A stretch of 64,000 nucleotides of DNA from Acidobacteriaceae bacterium UBA1307 (GCA_002307235.1 DBTV01000004.1:55745-119744), one strand, 5' to 3'. Shown: positions 49,684 to 58,797, counted from the first letter of the stretch. The notes: a model not told the origin generated them from the letters alone. Program-made: numbers and translations.

Positions 49684-50328
49684 CTATCCAAGCTGCGCGG
49701 GGGTACCCCAAGAGGAAAACACCAGCTCTTCGAGCGACTTGCGCTGACGTTCACTGGACTCCATCGCGCGCAGTTTTTCATCGGAGAGAAGCTCCGGCTC
49801 ACCCTGGTAGCCAAGCGCAACTGCGATGCCCAGCTCGTAATCGGCAGGGATCGAAAAGAGTTCACGTGCCTTGTCGCGCTCAAAGCCGGCCATCTGGTGG
49901 GTGGTCATCCCGAGGGCGGCCGCTTGCAACGTCAACTGCCCGACGGCCGATCCCAAATCATAGAAATCATAGGAATTATCCGTGCCGTTATGGGCAAACG
50001 TGCGCTTGGTGACGCCCAGAATCAGCACCGGTGCCGAGGCGGCCCAACCCTTGTTGAAGCCGATCAACGAGTCGAGAATTTTCTCGAAGGCCTCGGAGCC
50101 CTTTGCGCCGACGATAAACCGCCAGGGCTGTTCGTTATAGGCCGAGGCAGACCAGCGGGTGGCCTCGAAGATGAGCTTCAGATCGGCCGTGGAAACCGGG
50201 CGATCGGCAAATGCGCGCGAGCTCCAGCGATGGAGAAAGACCGGCAAAACGCCGTCAGTTGCAGGGGCAAGTTTCTTTGAATGTGCTTCTTGTGCAGTCA
50301 AACCCATGAGAGAAGGGACTCCAGTCAT
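49684..50328 (-). CDS. Nitroreductase family protein
   Basis: This FMN-dependent oxidoreductase of 214 residues has the N-terminal RWSSRAFADRPVSTADLKLIFEATRWSASAYNEQPWRFIV flavin-binding segment, and GSAVGQLTLQAAALGMTTHQMAGF and IPADYELGIAVALGY in the second half. Members reduce nitro compounds, quinones or flavins using NAD(P)H. An internal ATG (50307, MGLTAQEAHSKK) is an equally good start. It precedes the YdcF-like gene on the same strand. Confidence 0.92.
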   Translation of the reverse strand: MTGVPSLMGLTAQEAHSKKLAPATDGVLPVFLHRWSSRAFADRPVSTADLKLIFEATRWSASAYNEQPWRFIVGAKGSEAFEKILDSLIGFNKGWAASAPVLILGVTKRTFAHNGTDNSYDFYDLGSAVGQLTLQAAALGMTTHQMAGFERDKARELFSIPADYELGIAVALGYQGEPELLSDEKLRAMESSERQRKSLEELVFSSWGTPAQLG

Positions 50329-50410
50329 TTTTCTTCTCTTAGTAGGATTCGGCGGCGCCGGGGAAGGATTCGCAGAAGCAGGGACCGAGAGAACAAGAGA
50401 AGTAGGGAAC

Positions 50411-50436
50411 AGTGGTCAGTCAATCAACTGACCACT
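50411..50436. repeat. Hairpin between asnS and the nitroreductase gene
   Basis: AGTGGTCAGT / ACTGACCACT is a perfect 10-bp stem with a 6-base loop and no T-run. Its arms resemble those of the hairpin at 1221-1263 (CAGTGGACAGT). Confidence 0.5.
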
Positions 50437-50489
50437 GCTCACGATTCACTGTTCGCCAGTCCCTGCTCCCTAGTCCCTTCGTCCCTGTC

Positions 50490-51836
50490 CTACGGATAGA
50501 TCCGGTGCAAGGTGCGGGCGAAGGGGATGGTTTCGCGGACGTGGTCGAGTCCGCAGATCCAGGCCACGGCGCGCTCAATGCCCATGCCGAAGCCGGAGTG
50601 CGGCACCGATCCGTAGCGGCGCAGGTCCAGATACCACTGGAAGGCCTCGACGGGCAGATTGTGCTGCTTGATGCGGTTCATCAGCAACTCATAGCTTGAA
50701 ACGCGCTGCGAGCCGCCGATCACCTCGCCGTAGCCCTCGGGCGCCAGCACGTCGACGCAGAGCGCGTACTTCGAGTCCTTGGGGTCCGGCTCCATGTAGA
50801 AAGCCTTCACGTCAGCCGGGTAGCGATGGACCATCACCGGGCAGTCGAACTGGTTGCTCAGATAGGTCTCGTCGGGCGAGCCGAAGTCGTTGCCGTACTC
50901 GAAGGGATTCTCTAGCTTGCCATCCTTGAAGGCCTGGTTGAGCATCGCGGCGGCCTCGTCGTAGCGCAGGCGCGGGAAGGGAGCCTTGATCTTTTCGAGC
51001 TTCTCGATGTCGCGGCCGATCGTCACCAGCTCCGGCCGGCGGTTCTTGAGCACGGACTGAACGATGTGAGAGATGAAGTTCTCGGCCAGTTCGAGCAGGC
51101 CGTCGAGGTCCAGGAAGGCGACCTCCGGCTCGATCATCCAGAACTCGGTCAGGTGGCGGCGGGTCTTGGATTTTTCGGCGCGGAAGGTGGGGCCGAAGCT
51201 GTAGACCTTGCCGAGCGCAAGCGCGGTCGACTCGATGTAGAGCTGGCCGGACTGGGTCAGGTAGGCCGGGTCGCCGAAGTAGTCGACCGGGAACAGGGTC
51301 GAGGTGCCTTCGCAGGCGGCCGGGGTCAGAATCGGCGGATCGGTGCGAATGAAGCCACTCTGGTCAAAGAATTCGGCGGCGGCGCGCATGATCTCGGCGC
51401 GAATGCGCAGAATGGCCGACTGGCGCGGGGAGCGAATCCACAGATGGCGGTGCTCCATCAGAAATTCGGTGCCGTGATCCTTGAGCGAGATCGGGTACGG
51501 GTCGGACTCGGGGACGCGCTGCACGACCTCGATGTTTTCGACGTCGAGCTCGAAGCCGCCCGGGGCGCGCTGATCGGCGCGGACTTTGCCGGTGACAACG
51601 ACCGACGATTCCTGCGTCAGGCCCTTGAGGGTCGCAAAAACCTCGGGGCTGACGCTCTTGACGTGGGCTACGCCCTGCACCGTGCCGGTGCCGTCACGAA
51701 AGATGGGAAACAGAAGCTTGCCGCTCTCCCGGAGGTTATACAGCCATCCATGCAGCGTCACGGACTGGCCGTCGTGCTGGCCAAGCGTGGCGATGGTGGC
51801 CAGGGGAGCTGGCGTTGAAGTGTTTTCTTCGGACAT
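50490..51836 (-). CDS. asnS: Asparagine--tRNA ligase
   Basis: This 448-residue class IIb synthetase has an N-terminal OB-fold anticodon-binding domain (VTLHGWLYNLRESGKLLFPIFRDGTGTVQGV). The catalytic domain has motif 1 (ILRIRAEIMRAAAEFFDQSGFIRTDPPILT), motif 2 (GPTFRAEKSKTRRHLTEFWMIEPE) and motif 3 (GSVPHSGFGMGIERAVAWICG). It charges tRNA-Asn directly. The ending (RTLHRIYP) is typical of AsnRS. It is monocistronic as far as seen. Length is normal. Confidence 0.96.
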   Translation of the reverse strand: MSEENTSTPAPLATIATLGQHDGQSVTLHGWLYNLRESGKLLFPIFRDGTGTVQGVAHVKSVSPEVFATLKGLTQESSVVVTGKVRADQRAPGGFELDVENIEVVQRVPESDPYPISLKDHGTEFLMEHRHLWIRSPRQSAILRIRAEIMRAAAEFFDQSGFIRTDPPILTPAACEGTSTLFPVDYFGDPAYLTQSGQLYIESTALALGKVYSFGPTFRAEKSKTRRHLTEFWMIEPEVAFLDLDGLLELAENFISHIVQSVLKNRRPELVTIGRDIEKLEKIKAPFPRLRYDEAAAMLNQAFKDGKLENPFEYGNDFGSPDETYLSNQFDCPVMVHRYPADVKAFYMEPDPKDSKYALCVDVLAPEGYGEVIGGSQRVSSYELLMNRIKQHNLPVEAFQWYLDLRRYGSVPHSGFGMGIERAVAWICGLDHVRETIPFARTLHRIYP

Positions 51837-51902
51837 ACGCGATTCCTATCGGCCGAGGGCTCTGCAAGCCGGCCTGACGGTTTCTTTTTAGGATAACGCG
51901 GC

Positions 51903-52817
51903 TCAGCGATCAGTGCGGCCAAGCAGCGCGGCGAGGGCCTGATCGATGCGGGGGTGGTCGAAGTGGAAGCCGGCGTGGGTGAGCTTGTTGGGGTAGACGC
52001 GCTGGCTGGCGAGCAGGGTCTGGTTGGCCATCTCTCCCATGGCGAGGCGCAGGGCAAAGGCGGGGACGCGCAAAAGCGCGGGTCGGTGCAGGGCCTTGCC
52101 GAGTGCCCGGGTGAACGCGGCGTTGGTGACGGGCTCGGGCGCGGTCAGATTCACCGGGCCGCGCAGCGAGCGCCGCTCAAGCAGAAAGAGAATGGCCTCG
52201 ACGGCGTCGTGCAGGCTGATCCAGCTCATCCACTGGTGGCCGCTGGCGATAGGGCCGCCCAGTCCCATGCGGAACAGGGGAAGCAGCTTGGCCAATGCGC
52301 CGCCGCGCGGTGAGAGAATCACGCCGGTGCGCAGATGGACGACGCGAATGCCGGCCTTGCGGGCGGGTTCGGCCGCCGCCTCCCACTTTTCGCAAAGTTC
52401 GGCCAGAAAACCGTCCCCCACCTGATTGCCCTCGTCGAGTTCGGCGTCACCACCGTTGCCGTAGAGGCCGACGGCCGAGGAGACGAGCAACGCCTCGGGC
52501 GGATAGCGCAGATGGGTCAGGGCTTCGGCCAGAGCGCGGGTAGACTCGACGCGGCTGGTGAGCAGCGTGCGGCGGTAGCTGGCCGTCCAGCGATGGCCGG
52601 CGATGTTGGCACCGGACAGATGAATGGCGGCACGACAGCCCTCGAGGGCCTCGGGGTGAGCGAAGGCCGGAGTTCGCCCTGGATTCCAGAGCAGAGTGCC
52701 CTCCCCACCGGGCGAACGAACCAGTTGCAGAAAACGGATTTCGCGCCGGGTCATGGTTTGCCGCAGAGCGGTGCCAAGCAGGCCGGATGTGCCAGAGAGA
52801 AGAATGCGAGCGGACAT
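51903..52817 (-). CDS. TIGR01777-type NAD-dependent epimerase/SDR protein
   Basis: This 304-residue extended-SDR-like protein has the N-terminal cofactor motif ILLSGTSGLLGTALRQ. AAIHLSGANIAGHRWT and SSAVGLYGNGGDAELDEG follow, typical of TIGR01777 (YfcH/SulA-like) members, and WISLHDAVEAILFLLE and PVNLTAPEPVTNAAFTRALGKALHRPA come next. A C-terminal ANQTLLASQRVYPNKLTHAGFHFDHP completes the family. Its function is unknown, and it has been loosely linked to cell division or nucleotide-sugar epimerisation. The ATG at 52817 was chosen on family alignment, and the frame extends upstream without similarity. It is divergent from the XRE-cupin regulator. Confidence 0.92.
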   Translation of the reverse strand: MSARILLSGTSGLLGTALRQTMTRREIRFLQLVRSPGGEGTLLWNPGRTPAFAHPEALEGCRAAIHLSGANIAGHRWTASYRRTLLTSRVESTRALAEALTHLRYPPEALLVSSAVGLYGNGGDAELDEGNQVGDGFLAELCEKWEAAAEPARKAGIRVVHLRTGVILSPRGGALAKLLPLFRMGLGGPIASGHQWMSWISLHDAVEAILFLLERRSLRGPVNLTAPEPVTNAAFTRALGKALHRPALLRVPAFALRLAMGEMANQTLLASQRVYPNKLTHAGFHFDHPRIDQALAALLGRTDR

Positions 52818-52950
52818 GGTCAGACCACCTCCGCAAGTATCATGCATCGTTTCTTCTAGAAAATAAAGAGTTTTTACGCCAAAAAAACGTTTACCGATGG
52901 AGAAAAAATTTTGCTGTGGACAAAAGCAGCATGGGCAATCCATTCTGTTT

Positions 52951-52969
52951 CACACAAAGTTTAAGTGTG
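52951..52969 (+). promoter_or_regulatory. Inverted repeat before the XRE-cupin gene
   Basis: CACAC-AAAGTTTAA-GTGTG lies 15 bases upstream of the regulator's start and could be its autoregulatory operator. Upstream, AT-rich sequence (52840-52910) probably holds the divergent promoters. Confidence 0.3.
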
Positions 52970-52983
52970 GCATGGAGGCAACC

Positions 52984-53685
52984 ATGGGGATCGCAGCAGA
53001 TCCGATCATGGACGAGATGCAGCGGGCACAAGCCGATGCGGAGACAGCAGAACGCTTTATTGAAGAAAAGCGTATCGGCGAGCGCATTCGGCGGTTGAGG
53101 CTGAAAAAGTCAATGGGGCTGGTGGACCTGGGACGACATACAGGGCTTTCAGCCAGTTTTTTATCGCAGTTGGAAACGGGCCGGGTGGTGCCGACGCTGC
53201 GCAACCTTTCGCGGATCGCGATGGTGTTTTCGAAGGATCTCTCGTATTTTTTCGAGAACGAGAACTCGTCGATTCTGCGGATTCATCGCAAAAGTGAGCG
53301 GGTACGGATGCCGCAGACCGGCGTCGAGATACCGAGCTACTACTTTGAAAGCATGGGCTACATGGTGCCTGACCGCGCGATGGACCCCTACTTTGCGGAG
53401 TTTCTGCCCTGCGTGGAGGAGGCCGAACCGCGCACGCACATGCACGCCGGTTTCGAGTTTCTGTACGTGATGCAGGGCGAGCTGTTGCTGCACCATGGCA
53501 GTCAGACGGCGCAACTGGCGGCGGGCGATGCGGTCTATTTCGAGTCGGGCACGCCGCACTCGTATACCTGCGCGGGCACCGAACCCTGCTCGGCGATTAT
53601 CGTGACGGCGCAGCAGACCATGACCCTGGCGCAAGCGCACCCGCCGTCGTCGGCCCGCGTAACGGCGGAGCGGAAACTGTTTTAA
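52984..53685 (+). CDS. XRE-family regulator with C-terminal cupin domain
   Basis: This 233-residue protein has an XRE helix-turn-helix (IGERIRRLRLKKSMGLVDLGRHTGLSASFLSQLETGRVVPTLRNLSRIAMVF) and a cupin barrel at residues ~120-220. The barrel has HMHAGFEFLYVMQGELLLHHG and LAAGDAVYFESGTPHSYTC, carrying the His/Glu/His metal-ligand positions. Such regulators sense a small metabolite through the cupin. The ATG at 52984 is preferred because GGAGG lies five bases upstream. An earlier in-frame ATG (52972) contains that site. It is divergent from the TIGR01777 gene, a possible target. Confidence 0.9.
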   Translation: MGIAADPIMDEMQRAQADAETAERFIEEKRIGERIRRLRLKKSMGLVDLGRHTGLSASFLSQLETGRVVPTLRNLSRIAMVFSKDLSYFFENENSSILRIHRKSERVRMPQTGVEIPSYYFESMGYMVPDRAMDPYFAEFLPCVEEAEPRTHMHAGFEFLYVMQGELLLHHGSQTAQLAAGDAVYFESGTPHSYTCAGTEPCSAIIVTAQQTMTLAQAHPPSSARVTAERKLF

Positions 53686-53709
53686 TCTTTCTTTTCCTCC
53701 AGCAAGGAA

Positions 53710-53748
53710 AACGGCGGCGGTCCCGAGTGGGATCGCCGCCGTTGTTTG
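53710..53748. terminator. Terminator between convergent regulator and protease genes
   Basis: AACGGCGGCG-TCCC pairs with GGGA-CGCCGCCGTT with a GAGT loop. TGTTT follows on the plus strand and TTTTCC on the minus strand. Confidence 0.8.
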
Positions 53749-53762
53749 GTGTGGTTGCAGGC

Positions 53763-56582
53763 TTATTGCACCAGATTGCCGTTGATGTCACGGACCTCGA
53801 CGGGGCCGAGGTCGGCGTCCTTGAGGGTAGGCTCGATCTTGGCGCGATCGCCAACGGTGATGATGATCAACTGATCGGGGTGCAGGTACTGCTTGGCCGC
53901 GCGGGCAATTTCGTCGGCGGTGATCGCGTCGTATTTGGCCGGCAGCTTGGCAAAGTAGTCGAGCGGACGGTTGTAGACGAACAGCGACTGCACGGCACCG
54001 GCGATGGCGTTGTCTGTTTCAAACTTGCCGGGCAACGAGCGGACCGAGGCTTCGCGGGCTGCAGCCAACTCGGCTGGGGTCGAGGGCGCGGTGAGGAACT
54101 TGCGGATCTCGCCGAGCATCTCCTTGGCCGCCGGAGCGGTCACGTCGGTGCGGACCAGCGCGTTGGCGGAGAACAGGCCACCGTCGCGGTAGTGCGGAAA
54201 GCCAGAGGAGGCTCCGTAGGTGTAGCCGTGCTCCTCGCGCAGGTTCATGTTGATGCGGCTCGCAAAGCTGCCGCCAAGGGTGTAGTTGAGCATCTGCAGC
54301 AGCTCGACGTCGGGCGAGTTTTCTGCCACGCCCGCGCCCAGAGCGTAGAGCGCCGACTGCGGCGCGCCGGGCTTGTCGACAATGACCACATGGGTGGTGG
54401 CAACGGTTGGGGCGGCGGGGGCAGCGGGCGACGGAATGACCTTGCCCGACCATGCGCCGAAATACTTTTTGGCCAACGACTCGGCCTGGGAACGGGTCAG
54501 ATCGCCGACTAGAACCAGAGCGGAGTTCGACGGGCCGTAGTGGTCGTGATAAAAGCTCGCGAAGTCCTCGGTCTTGAGGCCGGAGATGCTCTCAGTGGTG
54601 CCACTGCCCGACTGGCCATAGGGCGCATCGCCGAAGAGCAGCTTGGGGCCGACGCGGCCGGCGATGGCGCTGACGTTGTCGGACTCCTGGCCGATGCGGG
54701 TCAGTCGCTGTTTGCGGTGGCGCTCGATGTCTTCGGTGCGGAAGCCGGGGTGCAGCGCCACGTCGGAGAGCAGGTCAAGGCCGGTGTCGGTGTGGGTGCT
54801 CAGCAGGCTGAGGCCCACCGAGGTGGAGTCGGTTCCGGCATAAGCGTGGATCGAGGTGCCGATGCGCTCTTCGTCGCTGGCAAGTTTGGTCAGATCGCGG
54901 GAGACGGTGCCGTCGCCCATGATCTCGGCCGACAGCGTGGCCAGACCGCTTTTTCCTGCCGGGTTGTCGAAGCTGCCAGCGCGAGAGACCAGCGATGCGG
55001 TCAGAATCGGCAGCGAGTGGTCTTCGACGAGCAGCACCTTCAGACCGTTGGACAGAGCAAACTCCGTGGGCACGGGCAGGTGGACGCTGGGCGCGGCGCC
55101 CGCAGCGGGCGGCGTCTTACGCCATGCCTCGGCGGCTTCAAACTCGGGCGAATAGGGATTGACGACCTTGACCTCGGCGTCGGTGTTCTCGGGGCTGCGC
55201 GGCACGTCGTCAAGCACCTTTTTGCCGGGCACGCAGTAGACGACAACCGCCGAATTCCTGGTCAGATATTTGTTGGCCGCAGCCTTGGCGCTGGCCGGGG
55301 TAACAGCTTCGGCCATGGCGACGTCCTTCGGCAAAAAGCCGGGGTCGCCGGTGTAGTGGTTGTACTTGTCGAGCGTGTCGGCAATGCCGCCGAAGCCGCC
55401 CAGCCGTTGTAAGCCAGAGATCTTGCTGAAGAGGTTGCCGGCCTTGGCCGCCTCGATCTCGTCGGTCGTCGGGCCATCCTTTTGCAGTTTGGCCAACTCA
55501 TCCCAGAAGATCGCTTCCAGGTCCTCGAGCTTGACGCCGGGCTTGGCGGTGATCTCGCAACTGACGATGCCGGTCAACTGCAGACTGCTGGCGTAGCAGC
55601 CGACGCTCTGCGCCACCTGTTTTTTGTAGACCAGCACATCATCAAGGCGGCTGACCTTGGCCATGCCCAGGGCGTAGGTGGCAGCGTCGATGCTGTAGGA
55701 GTCCGTCGTGAAGATGCGCGGCGTCAGCCAGGAGATGCTCAACCGGGGCAGCTTGACGGTGTCGGTGACGGTGATGCGCTTCTGCGCGGTGATGGCCGGG
55801 GTCACGACGTTGACCGGCTCCACCTTGGGGCCAGCCGGAATGGGGCCGAAGTATTTGGCCAGCAGCGTCTTCAGCTTGGCCGCGTCAAAGTCGCCGGCGA
55901 TGGCGATGGAGGCGTTGTTCGGTGTGTAGTACTGCTGGTGGAAGTCGCGGACGTCGGCGATGCGGGCCGATTCGATGTCGGCGTGACTGCCGATGACGTT
56001 GCCGTAGTAGGGGTGGTCCTTGGGGAAGAGCAGGTGGAAGGTGGCCTCGTCGGCGGCGTGATAGGGACGGCCCTCGCCCTGGCGGCGCTCGTTGCGGACC
56101 ACGTCGCGCTGGTTGGCGAGCTTGACGCGGTCGAGGCCCTCCATCAGAAAGCCCATGCGGTCGCTCTCGAGCCACAGCGCCAGTTCAAGCTGGTTGGCGG
56201 GCACGGTCTCAAAATAGTTGGTGCGGTCAAAGTTCGTGGTGCCGTTCACGTCGGTGGCTCCGGCCGATTGCACATACTTGATGTGCGCCTTTTCGCCAAC
56301 GTGCTCGGAGCCCTCGAACATCATGTGCTCAAACAGATGCGCGAAGCCGGTGCGGCCGGGCCGCTCGTTGAGCGGACCAACGTGATACCAGAGGTCGACC
56401 GAGACCAGCGGCAGGCGGTGATCCTCATGCGTGAGCACGGTCAGGCCATTCGGCAGGGTGAACTTTTCGTACTTGATCTCGGGCAGCTTCTGCTTGGATT
56501 GGGCAAAGGAAAGCGTGCTTGCGCAAAGCACGCCAATGCCCAGAAGCAGAGTCGATAGATATCTAGAATAGGAACCGGTCAC
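53763..56582 (-). CDS. Secreted M16-family zinc metallopeptidase (two-domain)
   Basis: This 939-residue protein has a signal peptide (LLLGIGVLCASTLSFAQ). The first M16 domain carries the inverted zinc motif HLFEH (in RTGFAHLFEHMMFEGSEHVG) with the distal Glu in NQRDVVRNERRQGEG. The second domain (from about residue 500, ALSNGLKVLLVEDHSLPI) lacks HxxEH (SGLATLSAEIM instead), as is normal for the inactive partner half. Such enzymes cleave oligopeptides in the periplasm. It starts at a GTG with GAGGAG upstream, and a TATAAT box lies 43 bases before it. Confidence 0.94.
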   Translation of the reverse strand: MTGSYSRYLSTLLLGIGVLCASTLSFAQSKQKLPEIKYEKFTLPNGLTVLTHEDHRLPLVSVDLWYHVGPLNERPGRTGFAHLFEHMMFEGSEHVGEKAHIKYVQSAGATDVNGTTNFDRTNYFETVPANQLELALWLESDRMGFLMEGLDRVKLANQRDVVRNERRQGEGRPYHAADEATFHLLFPKDHPYYGNVIGSHADIESARIADVRDFHQQYYTPNNASIAIAGDFDAAKLKTLLAKYFGPIPAGPKVEPVNVVTPAITAQKRITVTDTVKLPRLSISWLTPRIFTTDSYSIDAATYALGMAKVSRLDDVLVYKKQVAQSVGCYASSLQLTGIVSCEITAKPGVKLEDLEAIFWDELAKLQKDGPTTDEIEAAKAGNLFSKISGLQRLGGFGGIADTLDKYNHYTGDPGFLPKDVAMAEAVTPASAKAAANKYLTRNSAVVVYCVPGKKVLDDVPRSPENTDAEVKVVNPYSPEFEAAEAWRKTPPAAGAAPSVHLPVPTEFALSNGLKVLLVEDHSLPILTASLVSRAGSFDNPAGKSGLATLSAEIMGDGTVSRDLTKLASDEERIGTSIHAYAGTDSTSVGLSLLSTHTDTGLDLLSDVALHPGFRTEDIERHRKQRLTRIGQESDNVSAIAGRVGPKLLFGDAPYGQSGSGTTESISGLKTEDFASFYHDHYGPSNSALVLVGDLTRSQAESLAKKYFGAWSGKVIPSPAAPAAPTVATTHVVIVDKPGAPQSALYALGAGVAENSPDVELLQMLNYTLGGSFASRINMNLREEHGYTYGASSGFPHYRDGGLFSANALVRTDVTAPAAKEMLGEIRKFLTAPSTPAELAAAREASVRSLPGKFETDNAIAGAVQSLFVYNRPLDYFAKLPAKYDAITADEIARAAKQYLHPDQLIIITVGDRAKIEPTLKDADLGPVEVRDINGNLVQ

Positions 56583-56624
56583 GGAGCTTCTCCTCGTGTG
56601 GATTCAATAACCCAGGTTGACAGG

Positions 56625-56630
56625 ATTATA
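56625..56630 (-). promoter_or_regulatory. Consensus -10 box before the M16 peptidase gene
   Basis: A perfect TATAAT on the minus strand, about 35 bases ahead of the predicted ribosome site. No good -35 box is seen at 16-18 bases, so an activator may be needed. Confidence 0.4.
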
Positions 56631-56733
56631 CGAGTGAAAGCAGCAACGGGTTCCTTCTGTCTCTCGCGTCCTGCGGTCATGGATCCCTATGGGTGAGAGA
56701 CGCAGACGGAGGCGGGAAGACAGCCGGAAAAAA

Positions 56734-57288
56734 TCAGATTTTTACCTGCTCGAAGTAGGCGGCCACCTCTTGCCAGTTGCTGACGCGCATGTATCCGGTG
56801 ACGGTCATGTTGTGCGGAGCCGAGTAGAGCAGGCCGGTGCCCTCGAAGCAGGCCAGATTCGACGGCAAGTCATCGATCAGATAATCGGCGCGCAAAATCC
56901 GCTTGTCGCCGCAGAAAACGTAGTTGGTGGGCGGAATAAACGGGAAATGCCGCTGCAACCAGCGATATTTGGGCCCGAGCGAGTTGGGCACGATCATGGC
57001 CTGGGTGGCGATGTAGAGGTCAAAGCGCTGCGACAGCGCCTTGAGCACCGGCTGCGCATCGGCCATCACGTCGAGATCCTCAAAGAAGTCCTCGGCGTCG
57101 AGAAAGGCGCGCAACTGCTGCTGACGGTCGAAGGGTGCAACCTCCCAAAGGCCCTTGCCGACCAGATCCTCGGGGGTGACGGCGTCGTCGAAGGTCTCGT
57201 TGTAACGGCGCAGAAACTCGGCCAGAGTGTCGGCCATGACTTCATCCATGTCAACGCAGATGCGGCGCAACTGTTTTTTCTTGGTCAT
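56734..57288 (-). CDS. 5'(3')-deoxyribonucleotidase-like HAD phosphatase
   Basis: This 184-residue protein of the NT5C family has the HAD motif I CVDMDEVMADTLAEFL (nucleophile Asp and acid Asp at DxDxV). A cap region follows (YNETFDDAVTPEDLVGKGLWEVAP), then YIATQAMIVPN with a motif II-like residue, and CGDKRILRADYLIDDLPSNLA with the acidic metal ligands. It dephosphorylates nucleoside or deoxynucleoside monophosphates. The ATG at 57288 is likelier than the TTG four codons upstream. Directly upstream on the same strand is the glutathionylspermidine-synthase-like gene. Confidence 0.88.
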   Translation of the reverse strand: MTKKKQLRRICVDMDEVMADTLAEFLRRYNETFDDAVTPEDLVGKGLWEVAPFDRQQQLRAFLDAEDFFEDLDVMADAQPVLKALSQRFDLYIATQAMIVPNSLGPKYRWLQRHFPFIPPTNYVFCGDKRILRADYLIDDLPSNLACFEGTGLLYSAPHNMTVTGYMRVSNWQEVAAYFEQVKI

Positions 57289-57333
57289 CTCTCTGCGCAA
57301 GGGTAACAGGAGGAAGCGTACCTTCGGCTGTGA

Positions 57334-58521
57334 TCACCGGAACAGATGCGGGACAAAGCAACTGGTGTTTCCCGTGATCTGCCCTTTCGATTCACGGACA
57401 CCGAGCCCGGCCGGTTCGCCGTCGATGAGCCAGGAGCCGAAGACGGCCGTCTTGCCGCCGCCGGTGGCCATCGACGCCAGCGCCTGATAGACATAGCCGG
57501 GGGCGCTGACGCCATCGAGCGAACCCGCGGCGCAGTGTCCGTTTTCGACCAGCGCGATGCCTGCGCCCTCGCGGCCAAAGAAGGGCTTGCGCACGTAGCT
57601 GGTGAGCTCGTGCGGGCCGTCGAGATAGGCCGGAAGCAGAAGTTCGTGGCCGGGGTTTTGCTCCCAGAGAATCGCCAGCAGCGCCTTGTTGGACCAGAGC
57701 ATCTTCCAGATCGGCTCAATCCAGAGCATCGGCCCCCACTGGCGGCGATCCTCGGGCGGTCCGTAGCCAACCAACGGCGCGGCGGGTGGCAGCGTGGAGA
57801 GCGCTTCGGGCGCGAAGGTTTCGGCAAGCATCCACTCCCAGGGATAGAGCTTGAAGAGCGTCTGGATAGGCTGATCTTCGAGATCGACAAAGCGGTGGTG
57901 TTCGTCGTGCCAGCCGATCTCATGCATGGCGAGCGCACGCGTGGCGAGCCCTGCCTGCTCGGCCGTGTCGCGCAGATAGACCGTCGTCATGTGGTCTTCT
58001 TCGCTGCCAGCGTCGGCAAAGTGAACCGGCGCGGGAACGTAGTCCTTCAGGTCCTTCCATTTGGCAACGAGTTTTTCGTGCAACGAATTGAACTGATCAG
58101 CCTCGGGAAAACAATCCTGGAGCCAGTACCACTGCGCGACGGCGGACTCGACGAGGCCGGTGGGCGTGTCGGCGTTATACTCAAGCAGCTTGATGGAGGT
58201 GCCGTCGTAGGCCAGATCGAGTCGGCCGTAGAGCGCGGGCGGTTCGCTGTTCCAGGCGGCACGGATGGCCTCGGCGGCGGTGGCGGGAATGCCCATGGCG
58301 GCCAGGCGATCTTCGGCGAGAATCGTGTCACCGGCTGCCAGCGCCAGTCGCTGCACCTCGGCGGTCGCGGCCTCAAGCCGGTCGATCTCCGCCGAGGAAA
58401 ACTCCCAGTAGGCGCTCTCGTCCCAGTAGGGCGCGCCGTTGTCGAGGGTGTGAAAGGTGAGGCCGACGCGCTCGACGCGTTGCTGCCAGTCCTTGCGTGG
58501 AGAGATCGTGAGTCTGCGCAT
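57334..58521 (-). CDS. Glutathionylspermidine synthase-like ATP-grasp protein (YgiC-like)
   Basis: This 395-residue ATP-grasp ligase fold has ALYGRLDLAYDGTSIKLLEYNADTPTGLVESAVAQW, typical of the GSP-synthase C-terminal family, and WIEPIWKMLWSNKALLAILWEQNPGHELLLPAYLDG. YVRKPFFGREGAGIALVENG carries the ATP-binding Lys and Arg. The C-terminus ITGNTSCFVPHLFR is also diagnostic. No amidase domain is present, so true glutathionylspermidine synthesis is doubtful. YgiC/YjfC relatives ligate unknown peptides. It abuts the YgiB-like gene, with start and stop codons touching. Confidence 0.92.
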   Translation of the reverse strand: MRRLTISPRKDWQQRVERVGLTFHTLDNGAPYWDESAYWEFSSAEIDRLEAATAEVQRLALAAGDTILAEDRLAAMGIPATAAEAIRAAWNSEPPALYGRLDLAYDGTSIKLLEYNADTPTGLVESAVAQWYWLQDCFPEADQFNSLHEKLVAKWKDLKDYVPAPVHFADAGSEEDHMTTVYLRDTAEQAGLATRALAMHEIGWHDEHHRFVDLEDQPIQTLFKLYPWEWMLAETFAPEALSTLPPAAPLVGYGPPEDRRQWGPMLWIEPIWKMLWSNKALLAILWEQNPGHELLLPAYLDGPHELTSYVRKPFFGREGAGIALVENGHCAAGSLDGVSAPGYVYQALASMATGGGKTAVFGSWLIDGEPAGLGVRESKGQITGNTSCFVPHLFR

Positions 58522-58797
58522 TTATTCGCCCCCGCCAAAGCCGCCCGAGTGGCCGATGGCACCGAAGCCGCCACGGGAAATGCTGCCGCCCATGACTGAG
58601 TCGCCGATGTGCCCACCGCTACGGCCACCGTAGATGTAATGCGCGCCACCGTAGCCGCCGCCGGTGTACTGGCAGGCCGAGTTGGGCAGCAGGCGATTCC
58701 GTGCATCGACGCAATCTTGGCGCTGATCGCGGCAGGCGGTGATGGACAGGGCCAGTGCGGCCAGCAGTGTGAGCGGAACGTCCTTCGAGCGGCGCAT
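58522..58797 (-). CDS. Short YgiB-like Gly-rich lipoprotein
   Basis: This 91-residue putative lipoprotein has a signal peptide with lipobox ALSITAC, then CRDQRQDCVDARNRLLPNSACQ with the Cys pair typical of the YgiB/DUF1190 region. The last ~45 residues are Gly/Ser/His-rich (GGGYGGAHYIYGGRSGGHIG). In Enterobacteria ygiB is followed by ygiC, and the same order is kept here, with the stop of this gene adjoining the start of the YgiC-like gene. It is much shorter than E. coli YgiB. Function unknown. Confidence 0.7.
   Translation of the reverse strand: MRRSKDVPLTLLAALALSITACRDQRQDCVDARNRLLPNSACQYTGGGYGGAHYIYGGRSGGHIGDSVMGGSISRGGFGAIGHSGGFGGGE

Noticed and set aside
52885..52900. AAAAAACGTTTAC before the XRE-cupin gene as a LacI site
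   Set aside because: Only the inner eight bases are symmetrical and no sugar gene is adjacent.
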